Shown: positions 1 through 10,600 of the stretch, piece by piece
Numbering within the stretch: position 1 is the stretch's first letter
Layout of the letters: each line of letters starts with the position of its first letter
Assembly: GCA_964019055.1 (NCBI GenBank)
Contig: OZ025206.1
Location: 16,155,291 to 16,219,290 of the forward strand
Length of the DNA: 64,000 nt
From: Anthopleura xanthogrammica
Lineage: Eukaryota > Cnidaria > Anthozoa > Actiniaria > Actiniidae
Reading direction: 5' to 3'
Made by a program: the position numbers and the translations under genes
Notes under the pieces: generated by a model
Told to the model about the DNA's origin: nothing
What the model saw: the letters and a program-made list of their open reading frames with translations, nothing else
Database searches by the model: none

Positions 1-141
1 TGAGCAAAAGATGCTTGTATTTCATTGCTGTAATTAACAACGAGTCGGGCCATACCAATGCACAACACTTACGTATGTTGAAATTATGACCTGACTACAA
101 CTATTGTTCAACAACAATGAAATACAAGCATCTTTTGTTCA
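1..141. mobile_element. Hairpin MITE with ~28-bp terminal inverted repeats
   Basis: The first bases (tgagcaaaagatgcttgta...) recur as their reverse complement at 112-141, with one mismatch over about 28 bp. The ~80-bp centre is unrelated. The layout is that of a small non-autonomous inverted-repeat element. It may extend left of the window. No coding capacity. Confidence 0.6.
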
Positions 142-365
142 AATTCTAAAGGTGTTCAAATTTCATACAATATTTTTATCTCAACAGGGAAGTAGTTCTC
201 CCCTGATATGATCTTACCTATTGTTTTTTTAGTGCACGAAGTCGAAAATAGTGATAAAGCAAAAAGGTTTGAAGCATTTTGGTAGTGGTAGTAAAACGAG
301 GCCATCATGCAAAATGCCTATTGGAACTAAAGGACCGTTTACTTTACATTTTACTTACTAACTTA

Positions 366-966
366 ATACATGAGATTTTCGCGAAACGTTAATTTTGCGA
401 TTTTGGAGGTCGGATATTTCGCGACACTTTAATTTTGCGATTTTGAGAAAAAAATCATATTCTTGATCACTTTAATTTCGCGATTTCATTGAATATATTA
501 TTCATGATTTGTTTCCGAATACGCAGAAAATTCCTTAGAAAACTCACTAGTTCCTTGGTTTTTGACGTACTGACGCAAAACAATTCATTGAGGAAAAACT
601 ATTTAAGGTTTAAAGAGAAAGATGAACGTTTTTACTGAAATCAGACTTAATATAAAACCCCCGTGAAGTGTTAGTGCGTTTTCTTTATTTCTCCATTTTT
701 TGACCTACGTTTTTAAATCGCGCTTGATATCTTGGAGGATGAGTACTTGCTCAAGGATCAGAAAATTTGAAGAAAATCTGTGAGAGCATTTTCGAGAAGT
801 TTGACGTTGGAGTTTTGAAGCATAGAAATTTTGCGAAGACAAAAGAATTTAGTAAGGTTGTGAAAAAGTTTATACTCTCTTGGCGACACTTATTTTTCGC
901 GACACTTTAATTGCGCGACTTTTTCGAAATCGCGAAATCAAAATGTCGCGAAAATTTCATGTAATA
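366..966. mobile_element. ~600-bp MITE with ATTTTCGCGA-type termini
   Basis: The left end atacatgagattttcgcga is the inverted partner of the right end tcgcgaaaatttcatgtaat. Sub-terminal words built on gcgacactttaatt are repeated inside near both ends. The centre shows no recognisable coding region. The short open frame crossing its right end (880-1179) is a by-product. Confidence 0.65.
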
Positions 967-1027
967 TGGTATCACGCTTTTGACTGGATGAGAACATTCA
1001 TGCAGCCAATCCTTGATATAGCGTGTG

Positions 1028-1285
1028 AACTTGGCATGATAAATGTATTATCTGTAGGTTTCTCTGTAAATAATGCATTTGTCATGTCAAGTTTTCTCAA
1101 GTTCACAGCAGAGATAACTTTAGAAGTAGTATCAAATTCTTCATTCTTAGTTTACAGGATCATAACAAAACATTATTGAATTCGCTTTTTTGCTTGTTAT
1201 CGTAAATTATCAAAGCCTCGTTCTTGATAATTTATGATATCACCCTGCTTAACCTCGTGCGATAATTGTATATTAATTAAGACCA
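1028..1285. repeat. Dispersed repeat, copy A (partner at 5908-6165)
   Basis: Several blocks occur in the same order and spacing at 5908-6165: catgataaatgtattatctg, ttcttagtttaca, and cttgataatttatgatatca followed by aacctcgtgcgataattg. This is a diverged interspersed element of unknown class. The copies differ mainly in the central part. Confidence 0.6.
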
Positions 1286-1452
1286 CCAGAACAAGGGTAG
1301 CTCGCTGACAAATCATGATATTGTATACGCAGTATTCTTCAAATACAGGTTACATTTAGTGCGGTGTTATTTAGTGCGGTTTTATGTGCACTAGTATATA
1401 GACTCATGGTCAAAAGAGTGGCAGTATAGAGTGAGTAATCTGAACTTCCGGG

Positions 1453-1660
1453 TCAGTGGGGTAGCGAGGGGTGGGCGAGGGGGGGGGGGGGGGGGGGGGG
1501 GTCCGCCCCTAAAATGTTCGGATCGAGCCTTTTTTCTTTGATGTATGATGTTAATGCCACTGGCGTAGGGAGGAGGGCGACCACGTACCCCCTCAAATTT
1601 TGCCGTAATTTGTTTTTATTCTAGGTGCCCCCGAGATCCTGGGTCCTCGCTACGCCACTG
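1453..1660. mobile_element. MITE with CAGTGGSGTAGCGAGG termini, copy 1
   Basis: Ends are cagtggggtagcgagg and its inverse cctcgctacgccactg. The interior matches 25969-26141 in the same order (ttttttctttgatg, ttaatgccactggcgtaggg, gtgcccccgagatcctgggtc). A run of about 23 G at 1479-1501 lies inside this copy and is absent from the other. Confidence 0.7.
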
Positions 1661-1876
1661 GTCCGGGTGAGTGTATAGTACAGTACTGTGAAGATGACTT
1701 ACCGCTCAGCTTGTCGAAACGTCAGTCATCAACAACAACAGTCTCTCTCCCTTTCTCAAGACTACACTCACCAGAACGATCGCATTACTCACTCTATTGA
1801 CCATCATGTATGACTAGAAGATCACAACTATGTTTTTCTGTAAAACGATAGATAAATGGCATAGCGAGAGCGTCTG

Positions 1877-1952
<76 letters not shown>

Positions 1953-1970
1953 TGGGGGAGGGGGGGGGGG
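1877..1970. repeat. (TG)n microsatellite followed by a G-rich run
   Basis: About 37 uninterrupted TG dinucleotides (1877-1950) run into a G-rich tract to 1970. The histidine/threonine-rich frame on the minus strand here (1794-1991) is only a reading of this tract. Confidence 0.95.
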
Positions 1971-2099
1971 GCTATTTAGCCCGGCATACATTCTCCCTGC
2001 ATGAAACAGGATTAATCAATCATTTTCACTTTTCTTGTCAAAATAACTGAATACATAACATGGAAGCCTGAACTCGGTTTAGGGGGAGGTGAACGCCAC

Positions 2100-2336
2100 T
2101 ATTAGGGACCTTAAGCAACTCGAAATCTAGAACGGGAACGTCAGTATTTGAACAAGAAAAGACGATATAGTTCTCGCCAGAATGCGATATTCAGCAATTG
2201 CACGTCGTTCACGTCTTGAGATCAAGAAGTAACACCTATTTCAAGATCTTCTTCTATCATTAAAAAGCAATTCTGAAACCTCGGGTCTCACGTCCCCGTC
2301 CTAGATATCGAGTTGCTTACTCAGGTCCGTATTAAC
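2100..2336. mobile_element. Hairpin element, ~40-bp imperfect inverted repeats
   Basis: The block containing aagcaactcgaaatctag near 2110 pairs with ctagatatcgagttgctt near 2303, and agggacc pairs with ggtccgt at the edges. The arms run about 40 bp with several mismatches. There is no coding region in the ~155-bp loop. Confidence 0.6.
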
Positions 2337-2862
2337 GTCATCTCTCCCTGCGCCACTAGACCGATCGACAAGACCAACAAGTAGTTGGCTCGAATTTGAG
2401 ATGCAGTTTTTCCGAGCACAAAATTAAATATTTGTAAAAGACTACGTCTAAATAGGCCTTTGTGTTCTTTCTTCTGTTTTTCTTGCTTCCTTTCTTAATG
2501 CTTCCCGCTGTCCCGTCTTTCTCTTTATTCTTCTCCCTCAGCATTTACATCTCTCCCCTTACATTTTAGCCAACTTCCTAATTGAAGACAACTGTTTAAT
2601 GTACGAGTCAATTCCAAAGGTGTCCTCCCCCGGCATACCCCGGGCATTTCGCCATAGTTGAGTTCCGCCTTTTTATAACTTGATATGCCTTATTAATTGT
2701 CTAAAATCTGAGATGCCATAAGACAAGTAAATCAAGTTAAGAAAGCTGTTGTGGCAGAATTTTTCGAAGAACTCATTTCAAAAGTGGCTCATTTTAGTAT
2801 TTTATTTTAGGTAAAATTAAACCGGAGGGAACGGCATTTGACCGGGGGGGGGTGCGATTTGA

Positions 2863-3073
2863 AAGGGGCGGGGATGCTCGTCGTACCTTTTAGGGATTGA
2901 TTTTCGTTATTTGGTACCTTTTCGGATGTTAAAATAAAAAACTAACTAAAATGCTGTAAAATTAGCGTCATTTGGTACGATTTATGGGACAGACTTGCGA
3001 TTTTTATGACTACGAGAAAGAGAATTTTGGTACCTTATAGAGGTCAAAAATTTCCGACGAGCATCCCCGCCCT
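2863..3073. mobile_element. Hairpin element with GGGGCGGGGATGCTCGTCG termini
   Basis: aaggggcggggatgctcgtc at 2863 is mirrored by gacgagcatccccgccctt at 3055-3073. The inside carries four dispersed ggtacc/ggtacg words but no open frame of note. Confidence 0.6.
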
Positions 3074-3154
3074 TCTATATGTGGGATCCCCCCCGGGTAT
3101 TTGACTACTCAGTGGAGCCTGGACGGTGGGGCATTTGATCATTTGATTGTCCCG

Positions 3155-3420
3155 CTCACCGTGGCCAAGTCAAATGCCCTGGGGTTGCCCGGGGTCTGTT
3201 GTGCGGGAGGTCGTGGTTCGAGTCCCGACAGGACCAAACTCAGACGAGTCTTGAAATAACTGAGCTGAGAAGAAGGTGCTGCATTTGTAATTACATCTGC
3301 AAATGATTAGACCTTCATATGGCTCGTATAACCACGTTAATGGTGGTCCCATCCCTAGTCAACTAGAGACTTTAATGAGTTTTATTGATGTTTGGGTTAC
3401 CTGTGTAGGTGATAAGATTA
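3155..3420 (+). mobile_element. Probable tRNA-derived SINE
   Basis: A typical RNA polymerase III B-box, ggttcgagtccc, lies at 3215. An A-box-like tggccaagtc lies about 55 bp upstream, near 3162. Downstream there is a non-tRNA body (aaataactgag, ttacatctgcaaatg). This is a tRNA head plus unrelated body. No intact tRNA cloverleaf can be folded, so it is not called a tRNA gene. The family assignment is inference. Confidence 0.5.
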
Positions 3421-4252
3421 GGCTGCTGGGTTCCCTGTGGTTCTTCTTCTAGGGTTTGTTGTCGTGCTCCCTGTGCTCCCTTGGTTTGGTGTGGTTTTCC
3501 AGTTCAGTGCATGGTTCATGGCCTCTCTTACTAATGTCAATAAATCAAAGAATGTCAAAGCTATACCTGAATTTTTAACGTCAAAAGAGATGTATAGATA
3601 CTTACCTACCACTGGAATTGTGCTTTTTATTTAATTTTGTAAGTATAACAATGTTTTGACGGTATTTGTCGAGGACCTAAATATTGTGAAAGCCTGCCTT
3701 ACTGCAATTTGCATGTGTTAAGCTTTAGAAAATATGTAATGTATACTTAATGTAGGCTTTTGCACACGAAAACATGTCGCCTGTTAAAGTTTATGGACCA
3801 TCTTTTTAGCAGTAGGATTCCTATTGAATACTTATTAGTCTTTGCGTGCAGGAGATCATGTGAATGGTATAATCTTTTATAAGCTTAATCCTATGATTGA
3901 ATAAGCTTATATTGGCTGCACAAATAAGTGCAATAGAGTACAAACAATATATCCGTGCAACCTTAGTTATACTAAATATGACGATTTTGTGCAAATTCTA
4001 TTGTTTTCCATTGTTTAATTAGCACTATTTTGTATACTGATCGACAATTTATCCCGGGCGATGTATGATACCCTCCCGCGATCCAATTTTATCGTGTCAG
4101 CGGTTGTGTAATCTAATTATATGCATAATACATACATAATGCAATAGTCACCCTCGCCTTCATTTTCCAGATGACACTGAATTAAAATTTATGCCAAACT
4201 TAAATTGATTTGCGAAATCCATATTTGCTTGCGCAACTGATTTAAAGATAAA
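3421..4252. other. Intergenic DNA upstream of the SLC22 gene
   Basis: AT-rich, with no recognisable gene. It contains a partial MITE (3934-4035) and a small palindrome around ataagctt (3880-3910). The open frames at 3418-3634 on both strands overlap each other and resemble nothing known to me. The SLC22 promoter and 5' exon are probably at the right end of this stretch. Confidence 0.6.
3934..4035. mobile_element. Partial MITE (full-length partner at 32651-32795)
   Basis: It shares tagagt(a/g)caaacaatatat at the left end and, in the same order, the central block with caatgg/caatag and the tgtttaattagcac word in inverse form. The right terminal repeat is missing here, so this copy is truncated. 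Confidence 0.6.
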
Positions 4253-4378
4253 ATGTCTCAATCTAAAATGTCTCAGTCTTCACACTCTTCAGAGCTTAAA
4301 AATCAGGAGGTTGACTTTCTTCAAAATCATTTGCACGAATTTCAAAGGGGAGGGAAAATTTTGCTATGGGTTCATTGA
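4253..4378 (+). other. Short ORF ahead of SLC22, possible uORF or alternative first exon
   Basis: A 41-codon frame starts ATG-TCT-CAA, with a second in-frame ATG at codon 6, and stops at 4376-4378. It lies about 260 bp upstream of the transporter start. A splice-acceptor-like stretch (aattttcag) sits between them at about 4590. It could be 5' leader or chance. Confidence 0.25.
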
Positions 4379-4639
4379 AGGAAATAATGAAGAAAAAGAG
4401 AAATTTTTAGAGAGTTTTATGTCTTTAAACTACACGTGTTTTGCAATTGTTCGATCGCATGCTCACGACAAAGATAAAGTTCTCATGCCCAACCGTTGAA
4501 CAAAGAAGGCATACTTTAGGGAATGCCAATGAACTTTAATTCTCAAGGAGAAAATGAACTCACTATTGATTATATTTATTTTTAATTTTCAGGTGTTTTT
4601 TTATTTGCCATTCAGATATAAGATACAAAACCTTATATT

Positions 4640-7600
4640 ATGGCGCTCACACTGGATCAATTTCTCCAGAATATTGGCAGTCTTGGATGTTACCAAGCTA
4701 AACTCCTTGCGATGCTGGGTTACATCCTAGTGTTTAATGTTGCCTATCCATTTTTAGTTGTAACATTTTTAATAATTGAGCCTCCATGGAAGTGTATTAC
4801 AAATAGCACTAGTTGTACATTAGCTGGGGAATTTAAGCCAGGAGATAATAATTATGATTTCCGGTGCAACATTCCACGGAGTCAGTGGTATTTCAGTGGA
4901 GAGAGAACAAGTGTTATTACTGAGGTTTGTATATTAATTTCATTTTGTTGAAATAATGTTACATACTGTGCATGTAAAAGTGTAAAAATTATTAACACTA
5001 TTGCTATCATCACCATTGTCACCACAGGGCCGGTGGCACAGGGGTTATGTGTAACATATGATTCCGGAGTTTTAGGACCATGATTCGTGAAATTCAGAAA
5101 AATAAGTCAGTGATTCGTGAATTTTGATTCCCGCATGATCCGTGACTTGCTTGTTTTGAAGACTGTTATTATTGATTTTGCATTAGTTTCACAGAATCCT
5201 TCTATCAAGGTTATTCATTTATCGCATTTTCGTGATTTTTGGATATGAAAAAATTGTCTGTGATTCGGGATCAATACCCCCCTATGCCCCCTGTCAGCAT
5301 GCATCACAATCATGATCATATGAAACTATCACCTCATCTTGACCATCACTATAATTCAGTATCACCACCATTGTCATCATCACCACTATTATGACCATTA
5401 CCTGATCACCACCATCATGACTTAACAATTCATCCCCACAATGAACAACACCATCACCAGTCACCACCACCACTATTATGACCATCACCATGCAGTCACC
5501 ACCACCACTATTATCACCATCACCAGTCACCACCACCACTATTATCACCATCACCAGTCACCACCACCACTATTATCACCATCACCAGTCACCACCACCA
5601 CTATTATCACCATCATCAGTCACCACCACCACTATTATCACCATCATCAGTCACCACCACCACTATTATCACCATCACCAGTCACCACCACCACTATTAT
5701 CACCATCACCAGTCACCACCACCACTATTATCACCATCATCAGTCACCACCACCACTATTATCACCATCATCAGTCACCACCACCACTATTATCACCATC
5801 ACAAATCATCATCAACATTGTTACTATCATCACTATATTAATTATACATTTTACTCATTATCTCACTTCTGATTGGCCAAGAGCGATCAGCCAATTCCCT
5901 GATATTGTGTGAACTCAACATGATAAATGTATTATCTGTAGGTAATAATCTGTAGGTAATATCTGTAGGTATAATACATTTATCATGTTGAGTTCAAGGG
6001 TCACAGTTATGAAAATGGAAATATGTTTGCTATTTTTTCGAAAGCAGAATTAAATCTTTATTCTTAGTTTACAAAATGTATAATAAAACAATTTACGGCT
6101 TCGGCAGATAACACAGCCTTGATCTTGATAATTTATGATATCATGCTCAACCTCATCCAATAATTGTTTAATAATATGATTATGATCATCGCCATCACCA
6201 GTAATAACTCAACCACCATAAAGGCACCATGCATACATCCACATCACCATTCTTGCCATCACCATCATCTACCATAGCTTAGGATTAATTCAACTCTGAC
6301 TTACATATTAACTGTGTGTTTAATAATGCACGAAAATCACAATATCTGTTTTTGCTTCAGCTGAATATATTTTATATGTTATTTTTTGATTTAAACAGTT
6401 TGAGTTGGTCTGTGACAAATCCTCCCTAAATTTAGTTTCCCCAACTTTGTTTTTCGTTGGTACTTTGGTTTCTGACTTCTTCTGTGGGATACTGTCAGAC
6501 AAGTTTGGTCGTAAGCCTATCATGATTGTTTTTGGTACTTCAGGGTCTCTCTTTGCACTCTTTGCTGCTCTATCACCTGAATATTGGATGTATTGCATCT
6601 GCAGATTTTTTGTAGGCTTTTGCTACGGTAAGCGTGAATACCTATTTTATAATTATAATAGATGCTCTTGATGTTTCAGAAAGTCAAGGCAACTCCAGAC
6701 ATGGCACATTTTATCATGTTTTGGTTTCTATTTGAGACATGGTCTGAATTTTTTTTCTAAAAAGTGAAATGAGAGGCGGCTAGCACATTTTCTTGTAGGG
6801 ACACAGTGGTTGAATGGATAGTGTACACCCCAATACATCTCTCCACTCTCACAGAGTGATCATTTAATGCCAGTGTTCATTCTCTTCTTTGCCATGAAGA
6901 TTTTTCTGGAAACTTGGAATTTTTCACCCTGAGAAAAAATTACCACGTGCGCAGAGAGGTGTATATAGTAGACTCCTTGCACTTGGCATCAAAGTAGCTT
7001 AATCTGGAGGACAAAACAAATGAGTTCCATTATTTTGAGAAGGTAATACGCAAGATCAGCACCCCAGATCCCATGTCGGCTGATTGACAGCCGTCAGACA
7101 GCCGTCAATCGGCCGACATGGGATCTAGGGTGCTGATCTTGCATATTACCGGAACCAGTTGTAATTTGCCCTCCAAATTGAATTGCATTCCAATGTGCTA
7201 CAAGAGGTCTATGGGTGTATGTGCTCACCATTAATCCACTAAGCGTCTTTCCATATAGCAATATAGTAAAATATTATTTCAACAGCTGCTACATTTATTC
7301 CAATGTACACACTTTGCACTGAGTTTGTGGGTGTTGATCGCCGTCATGTGTCAGGCACAGTCATCTGGATGAGTTGGGCCTGTACTGTCATGATGTTGGG
7401 TGGAATTGCTTACTTTTTTCATGACTTCAGAAGCGTTACTCTTGCTGGTGCTGTTCCTGGTTTTCTCATATTAGTAATGTGGTGGTAAGTGAATTGCACA
7501 GGTAATTGCTTACTTTATGACCTGCCGATATCCCCTACTGTCGACATATGATCAGCCAACAGTCAGCATGCAATAGACCTCTTTAGCTTAGTATACAAAT

Positions 7601-10600
7601 TGCTGATTTCGGACCACATAACATTCCCTTGAGAAATGTTCTTTTATTAAAATATTTACACATGAAAGTATCAACTCCCAAGAGATCTAGAGGCATCACA
7701 TGGTCTGAAATGGGCACAACAAACAACGAAGCTAAAGAGCTCGATCGAGGCCTATTGATCTAATTTTTTAGATGCACAAGTGCTTTCAAAAATATCACTG
7801 GTGCAGGCATGATCTCAATTAAGGCATTTTCTAGAAGTGTCAATATTGTGTGGATCTTGCCCAAAAATGTCTCAAGATCATGTCTGCACTTGTGATATTT
7901 CTGAAAGTGGTTGCTTATCTCAAAAATGATCTATTGATACTGATGTCAGCTGATTATAAAGTACACAATAAATAAAATAGAAAATTAATAAACTTAATTA
8001 CATTAATGAAATCAATATAATTTGTTAAATGCTGAAGTCATGTATTCCATGTTAAAAAAGTGACACAACTTGTGAGTTGACATGTATTCCATGTTGAAAG
8101 TCCATGACTTATCAGCTTGTCAGAGGGAACAGAAAGTGAGCCCGGGAGTGGACTACTATTCCTCCCAGATAGAGAAGATCTAAAAAACTCTAATGCAAGA
8201 TGCAAGTCTCTTAGCTTATCTTTGCAGCCCTACCTAGGATTCTACGTACAGTATGTAATGTGCTTATAATATTTATCTGATTAATTTCTCCACTTTGTTG
8301 TAGTTGTATTCCAGAATCAATAAGGTATCTTCTCCTGAATGACAAGACAGAAAAAGCTTATGAAGCACTGCGTAAAATAGCCAAAACAAATAAACGTGAA
8401 TTTCCAATTGAACCACTGGATTTAACTTTCATGACTAAGGAACAGAAGAAAGGGAGTGTTCGAGACCTCTTCAGAACCAGAAAAATGCTGCATATCACTG
8501 TTGTGCTTTTCATTGTTTTGTAAGTTTAAACTCAGTTCATATAGAATTACCACTGTTTTTATTGCTACATGATGATCGAGACAACAGTTGCAACAGGGAA
8601 AAAAGACCTTAGAATTTTTTAAATACCTATAGGGCCTTTGCAGTGTCCTTGACAACCATTGCCAACTTCAATCTGGGGCAACTGGATGAGTTATAGTCTT
8701 AGAATGGAAATATTGAAGAATTATTACCTTCAAATTAATACCTAAGTCCCTTAATAATAACTGTCATTGTCATTCTGTACGATGAATTTATAATCTAGCA
8801 ATAACAATATTGATTAGAAGATCACGTTTTTTCCCATGTTGTTTTGTTGTAGATTAATAGCTACTATGGTCTACCTTGCCGTCACCATCGGTTCTCCTAC
8901 TCTTGGTGGTAACATGTATCTAAATGTTTTCCTGTTTGGTGCTATTGAAATTCCTGCAAACTTCCTTGCAATGTGGCTTATAAAGAAGTAAGATAATAAC
9001 ACATCAATAAGTTAATTAGTTGATACAATAATGGACCTTTAAATTTATAGCTTGGGTATAATTATTTCCAATTTCAGACCATGTGTCATTTCCTTGAGTC
9101 TCATTTCTTTAATTAACAGTTGCACATGAGAAGACATGAGAAGACATATGAATTTGGGTACTTATACAGCTAACTATGTATTCTCAAGCAAGAGAATGAC
9201 ACATGGTGTTAATGGTCTTAAATGGGAAATATAATGGAAAAAACATTATTTAGTAAAATTGTTTTTTAGGAGGGGTCTATCGAACTGTAAATTCGAGTTC
9301 CTGTTATGATGCAGCAGCAGGCTAGGGATGGCAGAGCACATTTTAAAATGGGGTTACTAGTATGCAAGTTAAAGGATTAGAGGGGAAAAGTGTGGGGGGC
9401 TAAGATTAGAAAATATACAAGAATAGTAATAATAAAAAGGGGAAAAAAGTAGGGAGGGGGATTAAAGCCCCCCCCCAGCTCTCCGTAAGCAGGAATGGGC
9501 CAGGATTATTTTTATTATTATTATTAAAAAGGAAAATAGGACAGCACAGTTTTTTTCCAAACTTTTTCACTGAGATAGGAATTTCCTGACCAGAGTATAA
9601 AGGAAGGGTCTTGACTCCTTGGGCCTCTGTGGGACCCCAAACTTAGTAGGCGAATCTTTGTTTACAATATTTTGCTCATTAGCATACAGTTTTAAGTCAA
9701 GAAAATTTCAAATCCAATCCAAAAGTTAAAAGATCTACGAAATTTTTTAGCTCTTTTAACAGTTTCCGAGATATCAGATTTCGAATTACTATAATCAGCC
9801 CATACATTCTCTGTAAAATTTAGAGATTTTTAAACCACTTCACACAAAATCTAATTCATATGTCAATTTCAAATTTTTAAAATAAGCTAATTTTATTATA
9901 CTCTTTTGATATTCACAATGGATTTGGTGTAAATTTGGCTAAGAGGTGAAATTCTATCCTCTGGTACAAATTAAGAGTACTAATATATAATTTATTGTTT
10001 ACAAACTAAAATGGTCTATCATCATTTTTGTTAGGTATGGTCGACGAAATGCTATTGCAGGGAGTCTAATCGTAGCTGGAATTGGAGGTTTTGTTGTTGT
10101 TCTCTTTACAACGTATGACCCAGGAAACCATATAGGTAAATCAATGGTTGAATCATTTAGACATAGATGAAAGGAACTATATTTATTTGTGAGTTTCTAC
10201 AAAAATGTCACACCTTATGCACTCAAGCTGAAAGGAATTTAGATACTCTGAGAAGTATCAATGGAGGCTGAGAGAAGTGGGCCAGGGTCTTGTTGGATAA
10301 CCCAGGGCGGTAGTTGATAATAGCAGTAGGGGGTCTGAGAGAAGGGGGCCAGGGTCTTGTTGGATAATAGTAGTGGATAATAGCAGTAGGGGGCCTGAGA
10401 GAAGTGGGCCAGGGTCTTATAACTTACTCCTTTTCCCTGAGGTTTGGTTACTTTAATTTGTTGTTTTGTTTGGTTACTTTGTAACTTTTACCACAGGAAC
10501 CCCACCACCCAGCATAGATTCACCTTTCTCATGTGAACACAACTTGATTAAACAACAAGTAATTTTCTACAGGTTACACTGTGGGACGTATTGGAGTTTC

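Noticed and set aside
880..1179. 99-codon frame
   Set aside because: Starts inside the CGCGAAA MITE and runs into dispersed repeat copy A.
1794..1991. Pro/His/Thr-rich frame on the minus strand
   Set aside because: Translation of the (TG)n microsatellite and the adjoining G run.
3181..3240. tRNA gene
   Set aside because: A B-box is present but no cloverleaf or acceptor stem can be formed; better explained as a SINE head.
5449..5802. Possible CRISPR-like array
   Set aside because: Units are contiguous with no unique spacers, and the context is an animal intron.
5294..5912. Long open frames on both strands (His/Pro/Thr- or Val/Gly/Asp-rich)
   Set aside because: They are readings of the 31-bp minisatellite and the flanking CAT/CAC-rich DNA, inside an SLC22 intron.
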